Shown here piece after piece: positions 28,464 to 38,570 of a DNA stretch of 64,000 nucleotides. How positions within the stretch are numbered: position 1 is the first letter of the stretch; each line of letters opens with the position of its first letter. The notes beneath the pieces were generated by a model that was not told the DNA's origin, searched no databases, and worked only from the letters and a program-made list of their open reading frames with translations. The stretch is from Mesorhizobium sp. Pch-S (GTDB lineage Bacteria > Pseudomonadota > Alphaproteobacteria > Rhizobiales > Rhizobiaceae), in assembly GCF_004136315.1 (NCBI RefSeq), contig NZ_CP029562.1, positions 4,611,501 through 4,675,500 on the forward strand. The letters are read 5' to 3'. The position numbers were made by a program, and so were the translations under genes.

Positions 28464-29447
28464 ATGCGGATACCTCTTCGACGGCTCGGTGTCTATCTGG
28501 CCGCCTTCCTGTTTGCCATCGTGGTCAACTTCACGCTTCCCCGGCTGATGCCGGGGAGCCCGGTTGACAGCATGGTCGCCCAGCTCGGGCCGCGCGCCAC
28601 GCCGGCGGCAATCGAGGCGATCAAGGCCCGCTTCGGTGCAGTCGAGCAGCCGATATGGCTGCAGTTCCTCGACTACCTGAAAGGGCTGGCCACCTTCGAT
28701 CTCGGCGTATCGGTCAAATATTATCCGCAGACCGTCACCGAGGTGCTGGCCCGCTCTGCCGGCTGGACCGCCTTTCTGGTTTCCACTGCGATCGTTTTCT
28801 CCCTCTGCGTCGGCGTCTCCCTCGGCGCAGTGGCAGCCTGGCGGCGAGGCGGACGCTTCGATGCGTTCGTCTCGCCCTTTTCTGTGGTGCTGATCGCGGT
28901 GCCGCCGGTCATCATCGCGCTCGCCACGCTGTTCACTTTTGGCGTGACGCTGCGATGGTTCCCGGTGGGCTACGCCTATGACCCGAGCCTCGACCCGGGC
29001 ATCAATTTCACCTTCTTCAGTTCGGTGTTCTGGCACGCCATCATGCCGGTGCTGACGCTTTCGCCTTACATGATCGGCGAATTCCAGACGACGATGCGCT
29101 CCTCGATGATCTCGGTGCTGGGCGAGGACTACGTCACCATGGGCCGTGCCAAAGGGCTCGGCAACACCGCGGTGATGTTCAGCTATGCAGCGCGCAACGC
29201 CATGCTGCCGGTGATGACCAACCTTGCGCTCATGCTGGGCGCGGTGTTCGGGGGTTCGATCGTCACCGAGATCGTCTTCAACTATCCAGGGCTGGGCCTG
29301 ACTTTGTTCACGGCAAGCGTGGCGCGCGACTATCCGGTGATCCAGGGGCAGCTGCTGCTGATGACGATGGCCACGCTGGGGGCCAACCTGCTGGTCGATA
29401 TCCTCTATGGCGTGGTCGATCCCAGGATGCAGGAGGGGCGGACATGA
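28464..29447 (+). CDS. Opp/Dpp-type ABC permease 1
   Basis: 327-residue inner-membrane permease of the OppB/DppB class. The N-terminal membrane segment is near residues 9-25, followed by the large periplasmic loop with PRLMPGSPVDSMVAQLGPRA; the docking loop containing EDYVTMGRAKGLGNTAVMF is near residues 221-239. The stop overlaps the start of the second permease (ATGA). It forms the channel with the next gene product. Confidence 0.94.
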   Translation: MRIPLRRLGVYLAAFLFAIVVNFTLPRLMPGSPVDSMVAQLGPRATPAAIEAIKARFGAVEQPIWLQFLDYLKGLATFDLGVSVKYYPQTVTEVLARSAGWTAFLVSTAIVFSLCVGVSLGAVAAWRRGGRFDAFVSPFSVVLIAVPPVIIALATLFTFGVTLRWFPVGYAYDPSLDPGINFTFFSSVFWHAIMPVLTLSPYMIGEFQTTMRSSMISVLGEDYVTMGRAKGLGNTAVMFSYAARNAMLPVMTNLALMLGAVFGGSIVTEIVFNYPGLGLTLFTASVARDYPVIQGQLLLMTMATLGANLLVDILYGVVDPRMQEGRT

Positions 29448-30342
29448 GCTCGGGTCTCAGGTTGTTCCTGCGCCAGAAGAAGGCGGTGGCTGGATTTATC
29501 ATTATCGTAGCGCTCTGCCTGATGGCCCTCCTGGCACCAGTCCTGGCACCTGGCGATCCTGCCCAGCGCGTCGGACGTTCACATCAGCCGCCGACAGCCG
29601 AACATGTCTTCGGCACCACCAAGATGGGCCGGGACGTCTATTCGCAGTTTGTCTGGGGCGCGCGACCATCGCTGGCGGTCGGCTTCGCGACTGGGCTCGC
29701 GATCACGGCGATCGGGACGGCGATCGGCCTGATTGCCGGATATTTCGGCGGCCGCACCGACGCGGTGCTCGACCTGACCACCAATGCTGTGCTGGTCATC
29801 CCCAACATTCCGTTGCTTATCCTGCTCGCATCATTCGCCGGCACCGTCGGGCCGATGGCGATCATGGCCATCATCGCACTGACGTCCTGGCCATGGGGCG
29901 CGCGCATGACACGCGCGCAGACCCTGTCGTTGAAGAACCGCGAGTTCGTCGTTGCAGCACGGATGGTAGGCGAACCCTGGTGGCGCATCATTTTCGTCGA
30001 AATCCTGCCCAATCTGGTGCCCTTGATCGGCATCAACCTGGTCGGCTCGATCATCTATGCGATCGTGGCGCAGACAACACTGGAATATCTCGGCTTCGGC
30101 GATCCGTTGAATGTCACCTGGGGCACCATGCTCTACAATGCCCAGAATTCCTCGGCGATCATCGTCGGTGCCTGGTGGGACATCGGCGCGCCGGCGCTTG
30201 GCATCGCCATCGTCGGGCTGGGACTGGCGTTGCTGAACTTCACCTTCGACGAGATCGCCAACCCGCAACTCCGTTCCGGACCGGCGCTCAGCCGCTGGCT
30301 GCGGCTCAACCGGTTGCGCGCTCGTGAATTGAGGGCTGCCCG

Positions 30343-30346
<4 letters not shown>
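29444..30346 (+). CDS. Opp/Dpp-type ABC permease 2
   Basis: 300-residue inner-membrane permease of the OppC/DppC class. The N-terminal QKKAVAGFIIIVALCLMALL segment is followed by PTAEHVFGTTKMGRDVYSQF, the standard DppC pattern, and the ATPase-docking loop KNREFVVAARMVGEPWWRII near residues 163-182. It overlaps both neighbours by 4 bases. Confidence 0.94.
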
Positions 30347-31142
<796 letters not shown>

Positions 31143-31146
<4 letters not shown>

Positions 31147-32081
31147 ACGCGCAGCCGAGCCTTTCCGTCGACGGCGCCGAGGCGCTGAGCGAGCCTGTGG
31201 TGAAGCTTGATCGCATCGAGCGCAGTTTCGGCATCGTGCAGGCGCTGCGCGGCATTTCACTGGCGCTGAAGCCTGGGCGGGCGCTGGCATTGGTCGGCGA
31301 GTCCGGCTGCGGGAAGACCACCTGCGCGCGCATCATCGCTCGCATGGACGAACCGACGGCCGGCAGAATGTATTTCCGCGGCCGTGACATCACCCAGCCG
31401 GGTGACAGGGCGGTTGAGGCCGCTTACCGGCGCGCCGTGCAGATGGTGTTTCAGGACCCGTTCGCTTCGCTCAATCCCGTGTTTTCAATCCAGCACCACC
31501 TGGCGCGGCCATTGAAGTTGCACGGGCATGCCCGCAGCAAGGCAGAAGAGGTCTCGGGCGTGGCCGATCTGCTCGCTTCTGTGGGCCTCGATCCGGTCGT
31601 GACGGCCGCCAAGTTTCCGCATGAGCTTTCCGGCGGCCAACGGCAACGAGTCAACATCGCGCGTGCTCTTGCCGTACGGCCGGAGGTGCTGGTGGCGGAC
31701 GAACCAACCTCGATGCTCGACGTGTCGATCCGGCTGGGAATTCTCGAGCTGCTGTCAAACATCAAGCGCGAAAGACAGCTTGCGCTGCTCTACATCACCC
31801 ATGACATTGCGACTGCGGCGCATGTCGCGGAGGAGGTGATCGTGATGTTCGCCGGCCAGATGGTGGAGTGGGGTGATACGGAAACGGTGATCCGCAACGC
31901 CAGGCATCCCTATACCAAGCTTTTGCTCTCGGCGGTGCCGGATCCCGATCGGCCTTTCGTGCCGGGCGACAGCGCGCGTTTCCTTGGTCATGCCGAAGAA
32001 GTGCGCCGTATCAGCAGGCCGGCTTCCGACACCGTCGAGCAGGTTGGCGCCAATCATTTCATCCGCGCCCTCGGCGCGTGA
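31143..32081 (+). CDS. Opp/Dpp-type ABC ATPase 2
   Basis: 312-residue ATPase of the OppF/DppF class with Walker A GESGCGKTT, signature LSGGQRQRVNIARALAV and Walker B LVADEPTSMLDV. The ATG at 31143 overlaps the stop of the first ATPase; an upstream in-frame codon at 31101 would lie inside that gene. It completes the five-gene transporter that starts at 26718. Confidence 0.93.
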
Positions 32082-32109
32082 ACCAAATCTCCTGAAGCGG
32101 CAGAACAGT

Positions 32110-32592
32110 ATGGATTACCTCGTCAATCTTTCCCTCCTGAAACCGGAACCCGCGCTGGACGAGCGCATGCTGAAAGCCGGAGTGACGATCCGGAGAGCGC
32201 TGGCCCCGGAGCTTGAACTGGTCACCGACTGGGTACGCCAGATGTTCGGCGCGGGCTGGTCGAGCGAAACGGCCGTCGCCATCATGCGCCAGCCGCCGAC
32301 CTGCTTCCTGGCGACACGCGAAGAAAAGCTGATCGGCTTCTCCTGCCATGAGTCGATCGCGCGCGGGTTTTTCGGTCCCACCGGCGTCGACAAGGCGGCA
32401 AGAGGCCTCGGCGTTGGGCATGCCTTGCTGCTTGCTTCGCTGCTCGACCTGAAAACGATGGGCTATGGCTATGCCATCATCGGCGATGTCGGCCCGTCTG
32501 AATTCTACGAGCGCACGGTGGGTGCGACCATGATCCCCAACTCCGAACCGGGCATCTATGCCGGATTGTTGAAGCTGCGGCCGCACGAATAA
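32110..32592 (+). CDS. GNAT family N-acetyltransferase
   Basis: 160-residue acetyltransferase. The acetyl-CoA-binding motif A is near residues 100-115 (GLGVGHALLLASLLDLKTMG), followed by YAIIGDVGPSEFYERTVGA, the usual C-terminal GNAT element. It starts 28 bases after the second ATPase gene and precedes the hexosaminidase, so it is very likely in the same operon. Its substrate is unknown; an amino sugar or chito-oligosaccharide with free amino groups is an attractive but unproven guess from position. Confidence 0.85.
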   Translation: MDYLVNLSLLKPEPALDERMLKAGVTIRRALAPELELVTDWVRQMFGAGWSSETAVAIMRQPPTCFLATREEKLIGFSCHESIARGFFGPTGVDKAARGLGVGHALLLASLLDLKTMGYGYAIIGDVGPSEFYERTVGATMIPNSEPGIYAGLLKLRPHE

Positions 32593-32707
32593 TGCGCCGG
32601 CACGTCGATGGGCGGGCAGAGCGCGATGCTGGACTTCCGCCACTCTCCGAGCTGGGCGGAAGCGCCTGAGACCTCCAGTGCAACGTTTGCGAGACTGAAA
32701 GTTTGAC

Positions 32708-34732
32708 ATGACCATACAGCCGAAATCAGCCTTCCGCCTGCAGACCCATTGGACCCCCGCCGTTGGCGGCGAGAGCTTGGCCTATTCGCTGACACTGACC
32801 AATCTCTCGGCAAAGCCGGTTTCCGGCTTCAAGCTGTGCGTGAGCGGTCCTGCCCGTATCGATCCCGCAGCGGCAGTCGAGGGGGGCGTCCTGACCGCAC
32901 GTCTCTCCAACCATTCCGAACTGTCACCGCCGGAAGGCTTCGTGCTGGAATCCGGAGCGTCATGGACGGTGACAGCGCGTGGACTGTCCTATCCGCTGCG
33001 CCACTGGACCGATGGCGCCAACACCGCCTATGTCGCATTGGCCGATGGGACAACAGTACCGGTTTCCGTCGCTCCGACCCAGGCCAAGGGCGACAACGCA
33101 CCGCTGAAGCGCGGCGCCGAAATCTATCCCGTGCCGCATGTGGCGCCGGTGCCGGTGTCGATCGTGCCATGGCCGAACAGCGTGTCCGTATCCGGCCGCG
33201 TCGCCGTGCCACAAGGCCTGGCGATCGAGGCCAAGGGCGAGGAAGCCACGGCAGCGGCATCCGCCTTTGCCGAATTGGTCGAAGGGCTGTTTCCGGTGGA
33301 GGGGATCGTGCGACCGGAAGGCGAGGGCGGTCTGCCGGTATCTCTGGCCCTGGCCGACGATTTCGCCCCGGAAGCCTATGTCATCCGTTTTGCCGGCGGT
33401 CGCGTGATGATCTCGGCAGCGACACGCACCGGCCTGCTCTACGGACTGATTACGCTGGGCCAGATCCTGCGCGGGGCGCGCCATCATCCCGAGACATTCC
33501 TGTTCCCGCTGGAAGGCGAGATCAAGGACGAGCCGTCGCTTGGCTGGCGTGGCACACATCTCGACGTGGCGCGCCAATTCTATGGCACAGCCGAGGTCAG
33601 CCGTTTCCTCAAGATACTGGCGTGGAACAAGCTCAACCGCTTCCACTGGCATCTGTCCGATGATGAAGCCTGGCGCCTGGAGATCGATGCCTATCCGGAA
33701 CTGACCCGCATCGGCGCCTGGCGCGGTCACGGCCTGCCGTTGCCGCCGTTGCTGGGTTCTGGGCCCGAGCGGGCCGGCGGCTATTACAGCAAGGCTTCGG
33801 TGCGCGAGATCGTTGCGCTGGCGGGTCGTGTCGGTATCCAGGTGATCCCGGAAATCGACGTTCCCGGCCATTGCTATGCGATGCTGCTGGCGATCCCCGA
33901 ACTGCGCGATCCGGCCGAGCACGGTGATTATTATTCGGTGCAGGGTTTCCCCAACAACTGCCTCAACCCGGCTCGCGAGGAAACCTACAGGGTTCTCGAG
34001 ACCATCCTCGACGAGGTGATCGAGCTGTTCCCTTACAAGCGCATCCATGTCGGTGCCGATGAGGTGCCGATCGGGGCTTGGTCCGGTTCGCCCGAAGCAC
34101 TGGCAAGACTTGCCGAACTCGCCGGTACCGACGTTGCAGCCGCACATGCCAAGCGCCTGAACGTCGTCACCAATCATCATGGCGCCGACGAAATCGACGG
34201 TTCAGGCGCTGCCGTGCTGCAGGCGCAGTTCCTTGCGCGCATTCAGAAATTCCTGGCCTTGCGCGGTTGCATCACCGGCGGCTGGGAAGAAGCCGCGCAT
34301 GGCGATATCATCGACAAGGAGAAGAGCTTCCTGAATGGCTGGCGTTCTGTCGAGGTGTCGGCAGCACTTGCCGGGCGCGGCTACGATATCGTCGTCTGCC
34401 CGGGACAGGTCTATTATCTCGACATGGCCAACAGTCCTGCCTGGTCAGAGCCGGGTGCCGCCTGGGCCGGTTGGTCGGAACCACAGACGCTCTATGAGTT
34501 CGACCCGGTCGAGGGATGGACCGAGCAGCAGAAGAAGCACTTCCTCGGCATACAATCCTGCATCTGGTCCGAGCCGATGACAGACCGCGGCGTATTCGAC
34601 CGTCTGGTGTTTCCGCGCATCTCCGCCTTGGCGGAGACGGGCTGGACCAGGCCGGAACGCAAATCATGGGAGCGCTTCAAGGCGCTCGCCGGCCTGATGC
34701 CTATCCTCTACGGCATCACAGCCGCGGCGTGA
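32708..34732 (+). CDS. Beta-N-acetylhexosaminidase (GH20), cytoplasmic
   Basis: 674-residue glycoside hydrolase family 20 enzyme that releases terminal N-acetylhexosamine by substrate-assisted catalysis. The catalytic Asp-Glu pair is D451-E452 in HVGADEVPIG; the preceding GH20b domain and barrel motifs are clear (GWRGTHLDVARQFY, LNRFHWHLSDDEAWRLEI, VIPEIDVPGHC). There is no signal peptide, so it should work in the cytoplasm on imported oligosaccharides. The N-terminal 130 residues form an extra beta-rich domain. It comes 115 bases after the acetyltransferase gene. Confidence 0.95.
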   Translation: MTIQPKSAFRLQTHWTPAVGGESLAYSLTLTNLSAKPVSGFKLCVSGPARIDPAAAVEGGVLTARLSNHSELSPPEGFVLESGASWTVTARGLSYPLRHWTDGANTAYVALADGTTVPVSVAPTQAKGDNAPLKRGAEIYPVPHVAPVPVSIVPWPNSVSVSGRVAVPQGLAIEAKGEEATAAASAFAELVEGLFPVEGIVRPEGEGGLPVSLALADDFAPEAYVIRFAGGRVMISAATRTGLLYGLITLGQILRGARHHPETFLFPLEGEIKDEPSLGWRGTHLDVARQFYGTAEVSRFLKILAWNKLNRFHWHLSDDEAWRLEIDAYPELTRIGAWRGHGLPLPPLLGSGPERAGGYYSKASVREIVALAGRVGIQVIPEIDVPGHCYAMLLAIPELRDPAEHGDYYSVQGFPNNCLNPAREETYRVLETILDEVIELFPYKRIHVGADEVPIGAWSGSPEALARLAELAGTDVAAAHAKRLNVVTNHHGADEIDGSGAAVLQAQFLARIQKFLALRGCITGGWEEAAHGDIIDKEKSFLNGWRSVEVSAALAGRGYDIVVCPGQVYYLDMANSPAWSEPGAAWAGWSEPQTLYEFDPVEGWTEQQKKHFLGIQSCIWSEPMTDRGVFDRLVFPRISALAETGWTRPERKSWERFKALAGLMPILYGITAAA

Positions 34733-34738
34733 GGCACC

Positions 34739-34865
34739 GGCCTCCATCCTGGAGCGTTTCCGTTTTTCACTGAAACGCGGAAACACCCCAAGTTTTTGTT
34801 TTCGTCGCATTCTTGTAACGCCAAGTGATTCCACTTGGCGAATGCTCTCGTCACGGATGGAGGCC
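34739..34865. repeat. 127-bp palindromic element with 11-bp terminal inverted repeats
   Basis: The gap between two convergent genes is a nested palindromic element. Outer arms GGCCTCCATCC (34739-34749) and GGATGGAGGCC (34855-34865) are perfect. Inside are GCGTTTC/GAAACGC, and a perfect hairpin CGCCAAGTG-ATTC-CACTTGGCG (34819-34840). The left inner part shares GGAGCGTTTCCG with the element at 22652. It is probably a RIME- or MITE-like element that now also ends transcription from both sides. Confidence 0.6.
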
Positions 34866-34880
34866 TCCGCGCCATGATTG

Positions 34881-35816
34881 TTATGGTGTCGGCCGGAAAA
34901 CGCCATCCTTGTCGCGTTTCAGCGGGGCACTCTGCTCGGGAAGCGGGGCTCCGGGGGCATCGTTGATGGAAACACCCTGCGGCCAGTCTGCCGGAGCGAT
35001 CGCGACATAACGCGCGTAGCCACCCGAGCCGCCCTGCGGCTTGGCAAAGCCGATCGTCACCAGTGCACCGGCCTCGGGGACCTTGTCGAGATTGGCCACG
35101 CCTTCGGCCTGCACGAAATTGTTGTGCATGAGCCAATATTCGCCCTCGAGGGTCGGCGTGGTGTCGGTGTCGAGCGGCTCGTGGCCATGAAACAGGATCT
35201 TGCGCTCCAGATGCAGGAATTTGAGCGCGTCGAGACTCACCCCTGGAAATGGCGCCTTGGCAAAGCGTTCCGGCTCATTCCATTTCTTGTACCAGTCAGA
35301 GCGCACGAACACGACCGAACCCTCCGGGATGCGGCCGTGCTTCTTCTCCCATTCCTCGATGTCGGCAACTTTGAGGTGATACCCCTCGTCGGTCTTTGCC
35401 TTCCCGCTGATGTCGATCACCACCAGCGGCCTCACAGCGAATGTCGGCGGCAGGTCGCTGATGGTGGCGCCCTTGGGATTCCAGTGTGAAGGCGGATCGA
35501 GTTGGGTGCCGTACTGGTCGGTGGTCAGGTCATAGGCGCTGGCAACGAAGCCATGCTTCTCATAGGTGAACTCCTCACCTTTTTTGACGTAACCTTCGAT
35601 GTCGGCGCCGGCCACGGCCGGCTTGAATTTGGCGGGGCCGAAGCCCGGCCAGACCGGCTGCACCGGCGCGAAAGCATGGGTGAGGTCGATGTATTTCGCA
35701 GACTTCAGGGATTGTTCGTAGAATTTCCAGAATGCCGGTTCTTCCGCCGATGCGGCGCTGCTTGCGGCGAGCACGGCGCCAAGCGCGGCGAGCCGCACAA
35801 AGCTCATTGCCTTCAT
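34881..35816 (-). CDS. Exported cyclase-family (kynurenine formamidase-like) protein
   Basis: 311-residue protein of the cyclase/metal-dependent hydrolase family, with a Sec signal peptide (MSFVRLAALGAVLAASSAAS, cleavage after ASA). The family metal motif HxGTHxDxPxH appears as QYGTQLDPPSHW, so two histidines are replaced by glutamine; such a variant may bind metal differently or be another subfamily. AGGAGAGG lies before the ATG at 35816; an upstream ATG at 35882 would place extra residues before the signal peptide. It is convergent with the hexosaminidase gene and has the ROK gene upstream on the same strand. Confidence 0.82.
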   Translation of the reverse strand: MKAMSFVRLAALGAVLAASSAASAEEPAFWKFYEQSLKSAKYIDLTHAFAPVQPVWPGFGPAKFKPAVAGADIEGYVKKGEEFTYEKHGFVASAYDLTTDQYGTQLDPPSHWNPKGATISDLPPTFAVRPLVVIDISGKAKTDEGYHLKVADIEEWEKKHGRIPEGSVVFVRSDWYKKWNEPERFAKAPFPGVSLDALKFLHLERKILFHGHEPLDTDTTPTLEGEYWLMHNNFVQAEGVANLDKVPEAGALVTIGFAKPQGGSGGYARYVAIAPADWPQGVSINDAPGAPLPEQSAPLKRDKDGVFRPTP

Positions 35817-35944
35817 GATCCTCTCCTGTCGGTTTGACGAGGCAACGATCATGCAATCCTGCCGGGACGGCAAGCATGACAATTGCGCATTGGCTTGGCG
35901 TCGCGCAAAATTGCTGGTGCCGTCGCAGCCTTATGCGGTCGGCC

Positions 35945-37150
35945 TCAATCGAGCGGCTTCTGCAAGACGTCGAACTGGGGGTTGGTCTCGGAGAAGATGG
36001 GCAGCGCCGCGGCGCCGAGCACAGAGGTGTCCTTGCCTGCCGCACCGATCAGGACGCGGGGCACCGTGCGTGCACGGGTCGAGGAAACCGACAGATGCAG
36101 CGGCTCCAGCCGCCCCGCCAGCAGTTCGATGACGGCAAGCGGCATGAAGCCGCCCAATACCACGGTCTCCGGATCGAAGGCGAGCTCGAGGACATCGATG
36201 GCCTGCCTCAGCGGCGCTGCCGCCTGGTCGGCCCAGGCTAGCAGGCGCTCGTCACCGGCGGCCAGCAACTCGTCCAGCCTGTCGGGTGAAGCGTGGTCCG
36301 GGTCCGGCATTTCCAGGCAATCATAGGCGGCGCGCAGCGAGACATAGCGTTCCAGGCAGCCATGCTTGCCGCAGAAGCAGGCGAGTCCGTCCGGCTTGAC
36401 GATCATGTGACCGATCTCGCCGGCGTTGTGACGGCTGCCCTTGTAGAGATGGCCGTCGAGGAAAAGACCGGCGCCGAGGCCCGTGCCGATGAAGAGATAG
36501 ACGAAGCTGGCGAGGTTCCTGGCAACGCCGTAGAGGCGTTCGCCGATGGCAGCGGCAGTGGCGTCATTTTCGAAGGTCACAGGCAGGCCAGTCAGGCGTT
36601 CCAGTTCGGCTGCCACCGGAAAATCCTGCCAGCCGGGCAGGGCAGTTGGGCCGACCGAGGTCATGCCCTCGACATCGAAGGGGCCAGGCATCGCCATGCC
36701 GATGCCGAGCAGCCGGCTGCGGTCGAAACGGAAGGAGCGCACGAGTTCGTCGGTCATCGCCGAAAGCAAGGGCATCGCTTCTGCCGGCGTCGGTCTGTCA
36801 ACTTTGCGCTCGACGCGTGCGCGCAGCGTGCCGGACAGGTCGGTGACGACGCCGACAGCGGTCTGATGGTCGAGCTGCAGGCCGATCGAATAGCCTCCGT
36901 TGGGGTCGATCGAATAAGGCACCGCCGGCTGTCCGCGTGCGCCTTTCTGCGTCGCCTCTGCGCGCAGGAGGCCTGCCCGTTCCAATTCGTCGACGATGTT
37001 GGAAATCGTCTGGGAACTCAGGGCGGTAAGCCGTGCGATCTGGGCACGCGAGAGCGCGCCGTTCGTCCTGATCGCCTCGATGACGACACGGCGGTTGTGC
37101 GACTTGGCCTGTTCGAGATTGGTGCCTGCGACGGGTCTTCTGAGGGTCAT
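35945..37150 (-). CDS. ROK family transcriptional repressor (NagC/XylR type)
   Basis: 401-residue regulator with an N-terminal winged helix (SRAQIARLTALSSQTISNIV, residues 34-53) and a C-terminal ROK sugar-kinase-like domain. The zinc motif reads CFCGKHGCLE near residue 262, and the sugar-binding GEIGHMIV comes just before it. Relatives respond to glucose, xylose or N-acetylglucosamine (phosphate). It is divergent from the sugar operon at 37289, with a 13-base inverted repeat between them; the same repeat stands before the chito-oligosaccharide operon. That suggests one amino-sugar regulon. Confidence 0.92.
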   Translation of the reverse strand: MTLRRPVAGTNLEQAKSHNRRVVIEAIRTNGALSRAQIARLTALSSQTISNIVDELERAGLLRAEATQKGARGQPAVPYSIDPNGGYSIGLQLDHQTAVGVVTDLSGTLRARVERKVDRPTPAEAMPLLSAMTDELVRSFRFDRSRLLGIGMAMPGPFDVEGMTSVGPTALPGWQDFPVAAELERLTGLPVTFENDATAAAIGERLYGVARNLASFVYLFIGTGLGAGLFLDGHLYKGSRHNAGEIGHMIVKPDGLACFCGKHGCLERYVSLRAAYDCLEMPDPDHASPDRLDELLAAGDERLLAWADQAAAPLRQAIDVLELAFDPETVVLGGFMPLAVIELLAGRLEPLHLSVSSTRARTVPRVLIGAAGKDTSVLGAAALPIFSETNPQFDVLQKPLD

Positions 37151-37198
37151 GTGAACTCTCTACGCGAGTTCCGTCGATTATGAAGGAAAATATAAGCC

Positions 37199-37211
37199 AA
37201 TCAACTTGATT
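37199..37211. promoter_or_regulatory. Candidate ROK-repressor operator, copy 2
   Basis: Perfect inverted repeat AATCAA-C-TTGATT in the divergent promoter region, 48 bases from the ROK start and 77 bases from the binding-protein start. It continues as TTGATTTAATTAATTT, AT-rich as expected for a promoter. It shares 13 of 14 positions (ATCAANTTGATTTA) with the repeat at 26651-26664. This position would allow control of both the repressor gene itself and the sugar operon. Confidence 0.6.
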
Positions 37212-37288
37212 TAATTAATTTCACATGGTCTAGTTTGCGTGGCTGTCGAGGCCACACAGGCCGGGCAGCTGCCAATCGGGAGGAATCA

Positions 37289-38536
37289 ATGAACAGCTTC
37301 TTCAAGGGCGCAGCCTGCGGGCTTGTGCTGCTGATCCATCAGTCGCTTCCGGCTTTCGCCGAGGACGTGACGCTGAACGCTATTTTCATGAAGCAGGCCG
37401 CCTACAGCGAGGACGATACCAAGGCCATGGCCAAGGCATTCGAGGGAGCCAATCCAGGCCTCAAGGTCAATCTGGAGTTCGTGCCTTACGAGGCGCTGCA
37501 CGACAAGATCGTGGCGGCTCAGGGCGCCGGCTCTTCTGGTTACGACGTTGTCCTGTTCGACGTGATCTGGCCGCCGGAATTCGCCACCAAGGGCTTCCTG
37601 CAGGATGTCACTGCCCGCGTCCCCAAAGGCGATCGGGACAAGGTGTTCGACGGTGCGTGGACCACGGTGGACTATGACGGCAAGATCTGGGGCATGCCCT
37701 GGATCCTCGACACCAAGTATCTGTTCTATAACGAGGATATGCTGAAGCAGGCGGGTATTTCTGCTCCGCCCAAGACCTTCGAGGAACTGGCCGAACAGGC
37801 CAAGATCATCAAGGACAAGGGCATCGCCAAATATCCGATCGTATGGAGCTGGAGCCAGGCCGAGGCGCTGATCTGCGACTACACGTCGATGGTGGGCGGC
37901 GCCAAGGGTTCTTTCACCCAGGATGGCAAGCTGTCCTTCGACACGGGCGGTTCGGTCGAAGCCGTCAACTACATGAAAAAGACGCTCGATGACGGCGTCA
38001 CCAACCCGAACTCGCGCGAGTATCTGGAAGAGGACGTGCGCAAGGTGTTCTCGGCAGGCGAAGCCGCGTTCGCGATGAACTGGACCTACATGTTCAACAT
38101 GGCCAACGACCCGAAGGAGAGCAAGATCGCCGGCAAGGTCGGCATCGTTCCGGCCCCAGGCTTCAAGGGCAAGGCCGAAGCCTCCGCCATCAACGGCTCG
38201 ATGGGGCTGGGCATCTCCGCCGGTTCCAAGCATCCCGACGAGGCCTGGAAGTTCATCACCTTCATGACCTCGCAGGAAACCCAGAACAAATACGCCAAGC
38301 TCAGCCTGCCGATCTGGAAATCGTCCTATGAGGATCCGGCGGTGACCAAGGGGCAGGAAAAGCTGATCGACGCTGCCAAGGTCTCGCTCGGCGTGATGTT
38401 CGCCCGTCCGATGACACCATCCTATCCGGAACTGTCGTCGATTCTGCAGAAGAACATCCAGCAGGTGCTGCTCGGGCAGGCTTCGACGGACGACGCCATG
38501 AAGGCGGCGACCAAGGCCGCCGGACGGCTGCGCTAG
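37289..38536 (+). CDS. Sugar ABC binding protein (family 1, CUT1 type)
   Basis: 415-residue periplasmic binding protein of the maltose-type family, with a Sec signal peptide (MNSFFKGAACGLVLLIHQSL, cleavage after AFA). Mature landmarks are SSGYDVVLFDVIWPPEFATK and YDGKIWGMPWILDTKYLFYN. GGGAGGAATC precedes the ATG at 37289; the frame is open to 37235 without start signal. First gene of the ROK-linked operon. Likely ligands are amino sugars, chitobiose or a fructosamine; sequence alone does not decide. Confidence 0.92.
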   Translation: MNSFFKGAACGLVLLIHQSLPAFAEDVTLNAIFMKQAAYSEDDTKAMAKAFEGANPGLKVNLEFVPYEALHDKIVAAQGAGSSGYDVVLFDVIWPPEFATKGFLQDVTARVPKGDRDKVFDGAWTTVDYDGKIWGMPWILDTKYLFYNEDMLKQAGISAPPKTFEELAEQAKIIKDKGIAKYPIVWSWSQAEALICDYTSMVGGAKGSFTQDGKLSFDTGGSVEAVNYMKKTLDDGVTNPNSREYLEEDVRKVFSAGEAAFAMNWTYMFNMANDPKESKIAGKVGIVPAPGFKGKAEASAINGSMGLGISAGSKHPDEAWKFITFMTSQETQNKYAKLSLPIWKSSYEDPAVTKGQEKLIDAAKVSLGVMFARPMTPSYPELSSILQKNIQQVLLGQASTDDAMKAATKAAGRLR

Positions 38537-38570
38537 GCCGCCGGCGCTTCGAGGGGAGAGCACAGCCGTC

